DNA of 64,000 nt from Ectocarpus siliculosus (lineage: Eukaryota; Sar; Phaeophyceae; Ectocarpales; Ectocarpaceae): contig FN649740.1 in the NCBI GenBank assembly GCA_000310025.1, forward strand, positions 1,545,069 to 1,609,068, written 5' to 3'. The notes below the pieces were generated by a model. That model ran no database searches, was not told the origin of the DNA, and was given only the letters and a program-made list of their open reading frames with translations. The stretch's first letter is position 1, and every line of letters starts with the position of its first letter. Below are positions 47,941-57,873 of the stretch, piece by piece. Position numbers and translations under genes: made by a program.

Positions 47941-48210
47941 AGATGTGTGATTGTTTCTGGTCCGGCAGCTTCCAAGCATGACGCTATGTCGTCGAAATCG
48001 GCATCTGTTACGCCGCAACCGTGAACGATCCTGGGATAAATGAGATCGCACACACCAAACGGCGGCGGGTCAAGTCTTGCTCTATGTGAGGTGCGGCGGC
48101 ATCGTGCACAGTAAGAGCGCGAACATGCGTGGATGAAATAGCATGCCAAGTGCTCCGAACTCAAAATACCGCCGTTTCTCGACCAACGCGTATCGGAGGA
48201 TTAGATTGAA
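47941..48210 (-). CDS. N-terminal exon of the LRR gene (5' boundary uncertain)
   Basis: The minus-strand frame is open from about 48210 to a donor CATCT|GTGAGT at 47941. It reads FGVCDLIYPRIVHGCGVTDA, then DFDDIASCLEAAGPETITHL, which resembles the start of an RNI-type LRR (VTDADFDDIA, ITHL). It ends in phase 2 with CT, exactly as the LRR exons do, so it can join the array directly. Its own acceptor was not identified, so the upper limit is approximate. Confidence 0.5.
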
Positions 48211-49290
48211 ACGCCGCTCATTTAGGAGCGAGCTTTGCCGAAGAAATTGCACAAATCTACCCTGCAAGGTAACTCAATCGTCCTGCAACGAGCCACGCCG
48301 AACATGAACGGGTGCCCTGTCAGCCACCATCACAAACTAAACATGTTTGGGGTCTTGGAGGAGGAAACACAATACGATGTAGTATTCTTTTTGGGGGCTC
48401 ACCATGCACCAGTCCTACTGGTCTGACATCGGTCGGTGTCGGTGGAGTCCAGGCATTCATTAACTGCAACCGACGGCGCACGTGGGACAGACGGCAGACG
48501 GGATGAAATGAGGGGACGCACTGTGAGATTGGCACAGAACGATCTATGCTAATGGAGCAGTAGAATAAGAATTGAATATTGTCGAATCGACCAGTCGACT
48601 ACGGTAGGTCAACGCACTAGGATGTTCCACGACAGAGAAGAGATACCCGAGTACGAGGTATACCAAGAGGCGAGCTCGAAAAAACTGGCATCGATGCGAC
48701 AGGCTCTATGTGCGATGCGACAGGCTCTATGTGTACAAGAAATGAGGGAGAACTGCCAACTTATCCAGTCCATCAACGATGGATCGCAGCCTCCACAACC
48801 AATACCGGCGTGGAGGTTCGAGGCATAGAACAAAACCCGATGACGTCAGTACGCGAAAACAGATATCGAGCTGACAATCTCCCCGAACAACGATGGGACA
48901 GTGTTTCCATTTCTTGGAAATCAAGGTTCTGAAGAGGCTACAGCGTTCTCGCCCCATGCGCTACAGTAAACCTTCCTTTACACACGTGGAACCTTCGACA
49001 TGGCGTAGATCCCAAATTTCAAATTTTAACCCTTTTGAGCCGTCACGCGTACTGACGTACTGGGCAAATATTCGAAACATGAGAAATGCGCTAAATGCTA
49101 ACGTGAATCTCTTTTTACACGTCTAGACTATGCTGTCACAGAGACACACATCACAGCGCCACACATACCCTCGCCCGAACCTACGAAGCCACTGACGCAA
49201 AGACTGGAGGGCAGCAAAAAGGGTATTACAAGCCCAGCCGAAGCTCGGATATCGTGGTAGTGTATGCTGCATCTCCCAAAACGTTGAAAA
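48211..49290. other. Stretch without a supported gene
   Basis: A short plus-strand frame (48622-48828) contains a perfect 21-bp tandem pair (GATGCGACAGGCTCTATGTG at about 48694 and 48715) and otherwise shows no domain. Nothing else was recognised. Confidence 0.4.
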
Positions 49291-50030
49291 TCAATGGTAT
49301 TTATTCCCAAGATCCAGCAGTCACCATGTCAGCAGCTAGGTCAAACAATTGCAACATCTACACATCATAGCTCCCACACATACCCTCGCCCGACCTAGAA
49401 AGACACTACTGTAGGTGTGTGTGTGCTGGTATGCTCGTGTGCTCGTGTGCTTGTGGGAAAAACGCAGGAGCTCTATAATAGTGAGTCGGCAGGGCAACAG
49501 AGTACTACAGTACAAACACCAGCTAAATTCATCTGGCCCTTCAAGCCCTCTCGTTGATCATTTCCATTGATCATCGTATAATACTAAAAGTAGAGTCGTT
49601 GAGGCAGCCNNNNNNNNNNNNNNNNNNNNNNNNNNNNNNNNNNNNNNNNNNNNNNNNNNNNNNNNNNNNNNNNNNNNNNNNNNNNNNNNNNNNNNNNNNN
49701 NNNNNNNNNTCAATGGTATTTATTCTCAGGATCCAGCAGTCAGCAAGTCTGCAGGTAGGTCAAACAAATGCAACATCTACACATCATCGCTCCCACACAT
49801 ACCCTCGCCCGTCCTAGAACGACGATAAGGGAATTGTGATTCCTCTGATTTGCGGGCGAATTGGGCTCTTTGGAGGCAAGCTCCAGCGGCCGTCTGATTG
49901 CGAGTAGGCGTAGCATCCGACGTGTACCGTACAAACGCCAGCTAATTTCATTTGTCCATTCAAGCGCTCTGGTCGCTCACTTTCATTGATCCTCGTCTCA
50001 TAGTAGAAGCAGAGCCGTTGAGGCTGCCAG
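49291..50030. repeat. Tandem repeat of about 420 bp, two copies around an assembly gap
   Basis: Unit 1 (49291-49609) and unit 2 (49710-50030) share TCAATGGTATTTATTC, CAACATCTACACATCAT, CCCACACATACCCTCGCCCG, ACCAGCTAA(A/T)TTCAT and GTTGAGGC(A/T)GCC. The 100-N gap lies between them, directly after GTTGAGGCAGCC of unit 1. A partial CCACACATACCCTCGCCCGA also occurs near 49160. Confidence 0.85.
49610..49709. other. Assembly gap (100 N, size probably nominal)
   Basis: Exactly 100 N between two tandem repeat units; a round number usually marks a gap of unknown length. Confidence 1.
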
Positions 50031-50085
50031 ACACCTCATCACAATGATGAGGTGTCTGGCTGCCTCAACTGCTCTGCTACTACCA
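49997..50085. repeat. Foldback inverted repeat (stem of about 44 bp, loop of 3)
   Basis: The arms 50017-50041 and 50045-50069 pair over 25 bp with one mismatch around a CAA loop (core GCCAGACACCTCATCA). Pairing continues outward with a few mismatches to about 49997 and 50085 (AGTAGAAGCAGAG against CTCTGCTACTACC). It lies at the end of the second 420-bp unit and could be a transposon-end foldback or an inverted-duplication junction. Confidence 0.85.
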
Positions 50086-50478
50086 TGTGTGGCGGAACAA
50101 GGAAAGTTTGAGAGCTGTGCTATGGTTTTGACCACCGAGACGAGTTGGCCCTTGGTGGGAACACGTGGTACAGTACTTCAGCAGTACACCCATCGATGGC
50201 GTTCCCCAATGTTGCTCGAACCCACCCACCCACCTGCGGAGGTAACCGACAACGATGAGAGTCCCAGCAGAACGACCAAGAGCATCTCCAACATTCTCCC
50301 ACGCCGTGTCCATGATGACAGAAAATATGAGCTGCACGTTTCGGGAAAGGACGGCGTGGACGGATTGAACAAGGAACTTCTTCCGCATCGTATGATATTC
50401 GCCGGCCACACAGCGAATCCGACAACAGCATTTATTTTGACACTCCACCGGGGGAACAGATGCACCAACCAGTCTTGA
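50044..50478 (+). CDS. Open reading frame, signal-peptide-like start, function unknown
   Basis: A 144-codon frame starting MMRCLAASTALLLPCVAEQG. The signal-peptide look comes from the right arm of the foldback repeat, so it may be coincidence. The complementary strand also has long open frames. No domain recognised. Confidence 0.2.
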   Translation: MMRCLAASTALLLPCVAEQGKFESCAMVLTTETSWPLVGTRGTVLQQYTHRWRSPMLLEPTHPPAEVTDNDESPSRTTKSISNILPRRVHDDRKYELHVSGKDGVDGLNKELLPHRMIFAGHTANPTTAFILTLHRGNRCTNQS

Positions 50479-52757
50479 AGATCATCTTGAAATACGTATT
50501 CCGGATACATGTATGCGTATGTACCGAGGAATAGATTAGGATCGAATAGAGCAGCGGCCCCACACTCCGCAAATTGGACCTAAATTGGACTACATACGTA
50601 GCTGCCGCCATTACCACTGCTGCTGACGGCCAGCAGTTCCGGAGTTCCGGAGATCCAGGTCCGTGGGTGGCTGTTACAAAGTCGTGTGTCGGTCCAATAC
50701 GACAACGTGTGTCGGTCCAACACGACCGTAATGATATGCTGCCGAGCGCCGAATCTATTATTCACAAAGAACAACATTTTTTTACCCCGAGGTGCAGGTG
50801 AGATTGCAGGTGAGGTGAGATTCGAATGTACCCTCGACAGCAGTAGATCTGAACGTGCCATCACAAATTTCACCTCTGCATGTTGTCCTTGGAAGATAGA
50901 AAGGTGCTTTTCGTGTTGGTGGGACATATTATCTATCTGTGTGAGTGGCGAAGAGAGTTGGGTTTTTTCCCTACAGAACACGCCGGGAGCACCGGGAGCG
51001 CCGAGAGCGCCGAGAGCGCCGTTGTGTGTTGTCCATACTGCTGCAGGAGGCGGCTTTGAAACTTGAAATCCAAATCAGGGTTGGCATTGGTCATGCTCTG
51101 GTCTTGAAGACAAATCCCTAGCTAGGCAAATTGGCGCAAGGCCCAAGCGGCGTTTTCAGTCTTCCGTGACGGACTCGACAAACAACAACGGCGGTGGTCC
51201 GTGAAATCAAAACGACACAAGCACCCAAAGAGGACTGGTACCTCATCATGGTGACGCGATCGATCCCGCTGGGGAGGGGATTCAGAGACAGACCAGACCT
51301 GGCCCCTCACGGTTCCTCGCTAGGAACTGACTGTTTTCGACTGGCTGATCTTGATCCTGTGGGGAGCTCGAACGACGGGATGAGAGGTCGGATGAGAGGA
51401 TATACTGCTGGTTGCATGCAGCTGGTTATGTGTTGTGCGGGGCAGCTGGTCGAAAGTTGTGGTCTCCATGTCAGAATGTATATTTCTTGGGTCATTCTTT
51501 GGGAATTGCAACGAATTCTTGGGGAATTGGGAAGCTCTCATCTCTCATCCCTCATCCCTCTTCGCCCCGGCCGAGGGCATACTGTAGTCTAGCCTACATA
51601 CAAGGCTTGCACCTTACCTCGGTATATATACTGGAACTCTGAGCCTCTCTAGCACGCGTTGGCTTGCCTCTCGGAGAGCACAAACTTGACACCGTGGTGC
51701 TCCTTATTTCCCCGCATCCTTCACGCCTAGGTAGCAAGAATACATGCTGTGTATCGTACCATCAACATTTTTCTGCAAGCAACGAAAAAAAACGAGACAC
51801 CTGAAACAAAGTGAGAGCGAAGTTAAAGCGCCTTCTTGCTCCCAATGTGTCTTTTATCGGACCGCTACTACCTTAGTAACCTGCCTGGATTGCCCTACTA
51901 ATATTCTTCTTGTATGTTCGGACCCTTTACGGACCCTTTACGAAGGTGATCTCCATCTGGCCCAAACAGAACTTATGCACTTTTATTTATATAGACGATG
52001 ATCTTCTTACCGGAATTCTTACTCCGTAACCAATACAAAGTCTAGTCTAGTTCCTCGGGTTCAGTGAGGCCCGTGACACGAGCCTCATGCCATCCGCCCA
52101 GGATCTGAAGTTGCGACCTTAGCAACTCCCACCCTGCTTACATCTTGTTAAACCGTTTTTTTACTGGATAGATATATACCCGACCCGTGAATCGTCTGGG
52201 TCTGGGTCTTGTGTACGAAACACCGACGGGCCATGAGCGCTGACAGCATTTCCCCGCCGCATTATCTATCCCGTCTCTCTCTCGCAGCCACGGGCTCAAA
52301 CACTCTTGCGCTCGTGCAGTCCTCCAAGTATGTGTTCCACATTTTGGGTACACTTTGTTGGTACCACTGCCTAATGACCCGAACGTGAGGGTGTCAGCCA
52401 ACCGCCTTCCCTCTTCGCTCGTGTTGGCCCGGCCGTCCTTCTCTTGTGTACCTGATATTATTTCATTGAGTACAATACAGAAATACACGAAGCTTACGGC
52501 GGGAACACAAATTCGAGGGACCTCCTCTGAACGCGCAAAATATCCACGCATGCATGCCGTTGAATAGCCCCAGAATAGGCGAGAGGGGTAAGAGAATCGG
52601 TCGTCCGAACCGTATCATCTTCCCAAGGCCAAAGACATTCCATCAAGACGTGTCAAGTCAGTGAGTGGTTGTGGGGGCGTGCCCACCGCTCCCTCTTTCT
52701 CGGGACTATGATTCGTTGACCAGTTATGTGCAGTAGTTCGTTTTAAAGGAAGAATAA
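50479..52757. other. Stretch without a supported gene
   Basis: Contains an LTR-like fragment (51610-51730). Just after it a plus-strand frame reads CSQCVFYRTATTLVTCLDC, a CxxC pair spaced like a small zinc-binding motif, possibly transposon-derived, but it is too short to call. A minus-strand frame of 137 codons (52138-52551) is open without a recognised domain. Confidence 0.4.
51610..51730. mobile_element. LTR-like repeat fragment B
   Basis: Matches 37715-37850 (TATATACTGGAACTCTGAGC, GCGTTGGCTTGCCTCTCG, TGGTGCTCCTTATTTCCC). Direct orientation, moderate divergence, no partner LTR seen nearby. Fossil fragment. Confidence 0.45.
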
Positions 52758-52759
52758 CA

Positions 52760-53269
52760 TCAGCCAATTGCAGTACAATCTTTCACGTCCGCGCATTCAA
52801 ATGGCGTTTTACCATACACGGGAGGTGATATAGGGCTAACTCGCAATGAAGCACACTCGGAGTTTTCCCCCGCAGCTCCTGGAGAAGCAAGTTGTACCTC
52901 ATACCGAACATCCTTTCCCTCGCTAACCGTGATGCTCACTTGAACTTGCACCCGTGTCAGCGGCCACGGTCGGGATCGAAGACGAGGACACATTTCCATA
53001 ACGAAGTGTAATTGGTGGGCCGTGTCTGTGTCTGTCCCTGCGGGCCCGAAGAAATCGGTCCTCGCGATATCGTTCGGGTGAATGTCGGCCGGGTTGCCAG
53101 CGACGACTTGCATCACCCCCGCTCTAGCAGCGTCCATGAACGTCACCGAAGATACTTCGATCACGTTCGCCGCGGCGGCTTCGGTGGCGGTATGATGAGT
53201 TCGCTGACCAAAGAAGGCATGGCTACGGCTAGTAGGGCTACCACAGATAGAGCCGGGGAGGAAAGACAA
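52760..53269 (-). CDS. Open reading frame of 169 codons, unknown function
   Basis: Single uninterrupted minus-strand frame with residue composition that looks coding: NVIEVSSVTFMDAARAGVMQ, then HPNDIARTDFFGPAGTDTDT, then a valine-alternating VQVQVSITVSEGKDVRYEVQ stretch, ending CADVKDCTAIG. The alternation suggests beta strands, and two late Cys suggest an extracellular protein. I do not recognise a family. It lies downstream of the kinase gene on the same strand; a separate gene, a 3' exon of something larger, or chance are all possible. Confidence 0.35.
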   Translation of the reverse strand: MSFLPGSICGSPTSRSHAFFGQRTHHTATEAAAANVIEVSSVTFMDAARAGVMQVVAGNPADIHPNDIARTDFFGPAGTDTDTAHQLHFVMEMCPRLRSRPWPLTRVQVQVSITVSEGKDVRYEVQLASPGAAGENSECASLRVSPISPPVYGKTPFECADVKDCTAIG

Positions 53270-54109
53270 GGGTGGCAGCAGGCGTCTCGTTAATAATAGC
53301 TAGCTAAAGTTGGGTGCTCATCGTATTGCTTGTCGTTCATTTCCCTGCGACCCGTGAAGGGGGCCTTTCTTCCTTACCGATCGTATCTTCGCCGACCCTT
53401 GCCGTTGATAGTTTCGGTCCCCCCGTAGTCTCTGTTCTTCTACGGTTAGTTACACAAAAGAGATGCTGCTGCAAGCGTGCCCGGTCGTCCCTGGTCGCCC
53501 CCACGGACTTCACGTCGCCGAGCCGTCGGGGGTGATACTGCACCTGTCACCACTCGTTCTGACAAACCGGGGGGCCTGATCAAGCTGTTCAAAGCGACGC
53601 CTGTCTAGCCTCCTGGAAAGTGAGAGCTACAGTAGAGCGGAGACTACTTCCCTCGCCGCACCTTCTCCCCCAGGGAGAATTGACTGCCGATCTCGTTCGC
53701 TCCCTCTAGGTCTTACAAGATCGTGGCCTCCTAGAACACGGACTATACCAGCGAAAACTCCCCGATCGACACACCATCTTCTCACGTGCAGCACCATCGG
53801 CTCTCCGACAGCCCGCGGCATTAACTCTGCTTTTGGGATTGGCCATGCCGGAACCAGGGAGGTTGTGCCTATGATGGCCGGCACCTGGCCGAGGCCAATG
53901 ATACTGGAGGAAGGAGGCGCCTACACACAACCCAAACGCAGAACTGTAGTCGCTGTGCCAACAGTTCAACCCCTGATCCATGTACGATACCGAAAACATC
54001 AAAATAACGATACAGATCACGGTTGGGTGTATCGTCTCAATGGAAACTAGAAGATGATACGTATCAGGGTCATCCCCGAAGTTTTACATGCGTTTTTCGA
54101 AATCAAGAG
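53270..54109. other. Stretch without a supported gene
   Basis: Lies between the unknown frame ending at 53269 and the kinase stop codon. Short open frames occur on both strands; none has a recognised motif. It should include the kinase 3' untranslated region. Confidence 0.4.
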
Positions 54110-56110
54110 CTATTTCTTCTTCAAAGCCGTCGGTCGGACTTTCCCCCCATTGCAAAACACTGAAAACGTAGGGCGGTCCATGGGCGCCTGGGCCCAGCAG
54201 CTGCGCACCATCTCTGCGATATCTAGGGGGGCGTCCGCGGGAATTGCGGGGCGTTCCTCGCGCATGACAACACGGAGGTAGATGTCTCGAGGCCGAATTT
54301 CGTTCGCCCAAGGTATCTGTCTTGTCAATACCTCCTACACCACCATCCCAAAGCTGTAGACGTCGCTCGCCTTGGAGGTTTTACTGGACTCCAGCACCTT
54401 CTCGCGCGCAGATGGAAGAAGCGAATGTCAGACGCGCAATCACAACGCCGAAGGGGGTGGCATGCACAGTGCAATTTACATCCGAATCGCAACATAGCCC
54501 AGTACACGTTTGCAACTACTAGTGTTGAAGGCCTTCCTATGTTTGTTTTCCTTCTAGGATCGCTGGATCGCCGGAGCGCAATCGACGAGAGAGCAGCACC
54601 GTCAATTTCCCAATTGGCCCATTTCGGATGGATGCCCGCCCGACTAAGCACCGCCCACATAAAGCACCAAGAGCACCGGGAATCTGCCTCAGTGCTCTCG
54701 TGCAGCCGGTATTGACACGGCAGAGGCACTGTCTATTGCTTTGAAGCAGAACGCGTGATTCTAGAGGGCTCTGGTGATGCGTGCTTTGCACCGTTTCCGG
54801 AAACAAGTCAGCGACATGTGCTCCGGTTACAACCATCGACATCCACTCAGCAACGCCCATCTAGTTTCGCACTTGGGTGTGGCTAAGGTCTCTCATAGTA
54901 GAGTATTGTAGTCCTGCTGGAGTCAAGCTGATCTTGTTTTGAAATTCGTTTGAAATCCCTCAAACCGTCGTGACGTACACACACTAGCCGGCGCGGAGCA
55001 GCGCCAAGAATGTTGACATTTTCATCTACAGAGTGCAGGGACCTATAGATGATGGGGCACGGACGCACAGCAGCACCAACATTTTCTTGGGAATCGCACA
55101 ATTTGAGCGGGGGTGCGCCAGCACCAACGGCCCTTGGTACATATTTTTTCTTGTTCGCAATGGCACCACAAGAGACAACAATCGCCACAATATAGTTCTC
55201 CGTTGGAGAAGAAGTAACAGCTGGGGGACAATTTCAAAGGCACAGAGACGACGTCGAGCTTCCAAGACCAAATTGTTGCACGAAACGCCAACGTACGCAA
55301 ATGGCTGACAATATGCAGCGGATAGTTTCGAGAGCACGTCATTCCGTCTTGATTCTCTGCATGTATCACATGACCTTCACACCTTCAAGCCGTGCGGGAA
55401 TTCAGCACAAAGTGCATCTCAACCGCAATGAATTTGAGCGCGTGCATTCGTTCGGTTCACAGGCGTATTTGGTATTTTTCCAGATCAACAGAGGCTCATA
55501 CCCCGCACCTCGTCCTTGTTGGTACCAACCGTCCGTAAAAGCCCATCAGGGAAAACGATAGAATCACAGGCCGTCTCCTCACCTCTGGGGCAGTCCATGC
55601 AAAGCTGACGTGGGCACTTGGTCCCGGATTTGTGGTGGAGGTGGCAAGGCCTGTGGATCTCTCGGTGTTCTGAGCCCACCTCGACTTGCCGAAGTCCCCA
55701 ATCTGGAGGGACAACATGACGCATCAGCAGGATATGAAACTATGTATTGATATGTAATTTGTGGTCCATAGTTTGGGTTTGAACTTCACTTACTGTACAC
55801 AACCGAACCCATTTGCAAATGTATGGAATATGAGGAACTGGGTAGAGCCGGCTCTTTCTTCCGTATGATTTAACACCACCACAACCACCAGCTCCACCAC
55901 AGACAACAACAACAACCACTACATGACAGCCATCCTGTAGCGACAGATGTAGACAAAGGGGGTGTATGTTTCTCGTCAGAGCCGCGGCGACAGGAACGCG
56001 GGGTACGTCCACAACCCTTCGAAAGAAAGGCGGGGACCAAAACCAGCGCGGAAATACGACAAGATCTACAGCACTTGTGGCACAAGACAACCCCCAGACG
56101 CCCAACATGC

Positions 56111-56900
56111 CTTTGCCCTTCCGCGGCCATCCAGAAGAACGTTGGCAGACTTAAGGTCGCCATGCACCGTCGCCTTGCTGTGCAGGAAGGCCATCCCCGC
56201 GCATACATCCTGGATGATCTTCCGGCACTTATCCTCGGGAAGCGGGTGCTCAAAGTTCTTCAGCATGGCCCGAAGTCACCGCCCGCGAGCAGCTCCATGA
56301 CCAGAACCAGGCGGCCCGGCAGCGAGGTGATCGCCCCGTAGACGTTGACGGTATGAGGGTTTCTCAGGCGAATCATGGCGTCCAGTTCGCGCAGGAATGC
56401 CTTGCGCTCGGCCTTCTCCCGCAGTGCGTTAGACTCGCCCATCCTTGGCCCACTCAGTGGTATGTCGCTCTCTCCCGGCTTCCCGAGACCGTGGGTGATG
56501 TGCTGTACCTGTATCGTCCAGCCATACCACCGTTGATAAGAAACCGAACAAGAATCAGACAGAGCACGACAGCGGGAAACAAACAAGGGGTGGAAAATGA
56601 CTCCTGCGGGTGGTTGGGTGTTGGTGCTTCCGCTCCCCAGGCATGCCCTACTCGGTCGCTCGGCGGTACTTATTACTCCCAGCTGCTTTGGTCTACCAGT
56701 CGAGCATGGCTTACGCACACCTTCGCCGCGTTGTGGCCGTTGTAGTCGGCCAGGTACACCACGCCAAATCCCCCCTTTCCCAGCATCTCGTTTGTGATCG
56801 ACACGTGGTCCTCGGGGATTTCGATCTGATCAAGCTTTCGCTGCCGCCTCGACCTGCGGGCTTCAGCCAGAGATTCCGCCTGAGCCTCCGCCGTGGACCT
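56111..56900 (-). CDS. Kinase N-lobe and catalytic-loop exons
   Basis: Exon 56721-56900 carries the glycine loop and ends at the catalytic lysine (NAAK). Exon 56111-56508 starts VQHITHGLGKPG and carries the helix-C glutamate (FLRELDAM), hinge (LVLVMELLAGGD) and catalytic loop HGDLKSANVLLDG. The frame changes after GGD, consistent with one missing base; the rest then reads in the new frame to RAK before a GC donor (AAAG|GCATGT). Confidence 0.7.
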
Positions 56901-57681
56901 CTGTAATATAGAGACGAACGTCAAGTCATCAAGAGGCACATGTCCAAACACAAATCGTTAAACGCTGCTTGACTGAACCCTCCCGACCCATAGGAAGGGA
57001 TTCGGTCTAAAGGTGAGGCGAGTCGGCGAAGAAGGTGGAAACGGGGTGTCCTCGAAAGGGCCCTGTACATGGCTTATCCCGTGGTTAGTACAAGCCACCG
57101 AGGCGCAACCTGCGGCGGGCTATGCATACAGCAGCAACCGCGTTGGAATTCGAAGGATTCTGCATAGAGTTCGCTTCATCTCCGTGGCACGTCCTCACCT
57201 CGACAAGGTGCGCCACGTCGTGTCGAACCTGCCCAACGTCGTGCCCCACCTGCGCAACGTTGTGTCCCACCTGCACCTGCAGGCCCAACTGGGCGACACC
57301 AAGCAGCCAATATGGAAACCGGCAGGCGGTAACGCGACAACCGAGGTCAGAACACCCTGTACAAGTCGGTCGACGTGAGAAGCGCCATGAGGCAACCTTA
57401 CATTCGTCCGATGGAAACCGTTCCAGACCCCTCTACGAGGAATTCCCACTACGTGTACCCCGCGTTGCCAAAAGCAAAATCGTGATTTCTGAAACGGGAT
57501 TACAAGTCCCCAAAACCCCGCATAGACGTTTCTTTTCAATGAACGACGTGCACAGAGCGAGCCCTTAGAAGAAGCTAGACATGAGAGAGACAACAACGCA
57601 TGTTTTAGCGCAGCTGGCTGCGCAGTCGAGGAAAAATCCATACTCAATATAGCGCATTGCTTTGTGGTACACGGCACTCAC

Positions 57682-57873
57682 GTGCAGGCCCCAGATGGCC
57701 CTGTCCATAACCGCGTTCAGCTCGTCCTGGCGCCGCTTGAACAGGGACGATGTCAACACCTGGGCGAGTTTGCTCTTGTTTTGGAAAGTTTTGATCAGCT
57801 CCACGAGATCGGAGACGGCGTCGTGCACTTCTTCGATCAAAACGCGCTCATCCTCTTCGCTCGTGTCGCCACC
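57682..57873 (-). CDS. Exon of the MLKL-like four-helix region
   Basis: 192 nt, acceptor CATGTAG|GGTGG, donor CTGCAC|GTGAGT, phase 0. Encodes VLIEEVHDAVSDLVELIKTF, then QNKSKLAQVLTSSLFKRRQD and ELNAVMDRAIWGLH: amphipathic helices with Leu/Val/Ile at three- to four-residue spacing, typical of the N-terminal helical bundle in front of fungal, plant and algal TKL kinases. Assignment is by pattern only. Confidence 0.65.

Larger units (their letters stand above)
39000..48210 (-). pseudogene. Truncated LRR receptor gene (ectodomain, stalk, membrane segment; kinase missing)
   Basis: Minus-strand pieces in transcript order: an N-terminal exon ending at 47941 (VTDADFDDIASCLEAAGPET then ITHL, donor CT|GTGAGT, phase 2); four 72-nt LRR exons at 47009-47080, 46132-46203, 45294-45365 and 44487-44558, each entering and leaving in phase 2; a 47-nt acidic exon at 41294-41340 (VEDGDLDVDENVYECG); an Ala/Pro/Ser stalk exon at 40690-40776; then a hydrophobic segment (VGVVVGVVACALALL, about 39300-39345) followed by the start of a cytoplasmic tail to about 39000. 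From the stalk onward it matches 59270-63450, where the tail continues to a kinase. No kinase exons follow here, the tail frame is disrupted, and a TIR element sits between LRR and stalk exons, so this copy is probably dead. The 5' end is not resolved. That the pieces form one gene rests on strand, order, phase and the paralogue. Confidence 0.6.
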
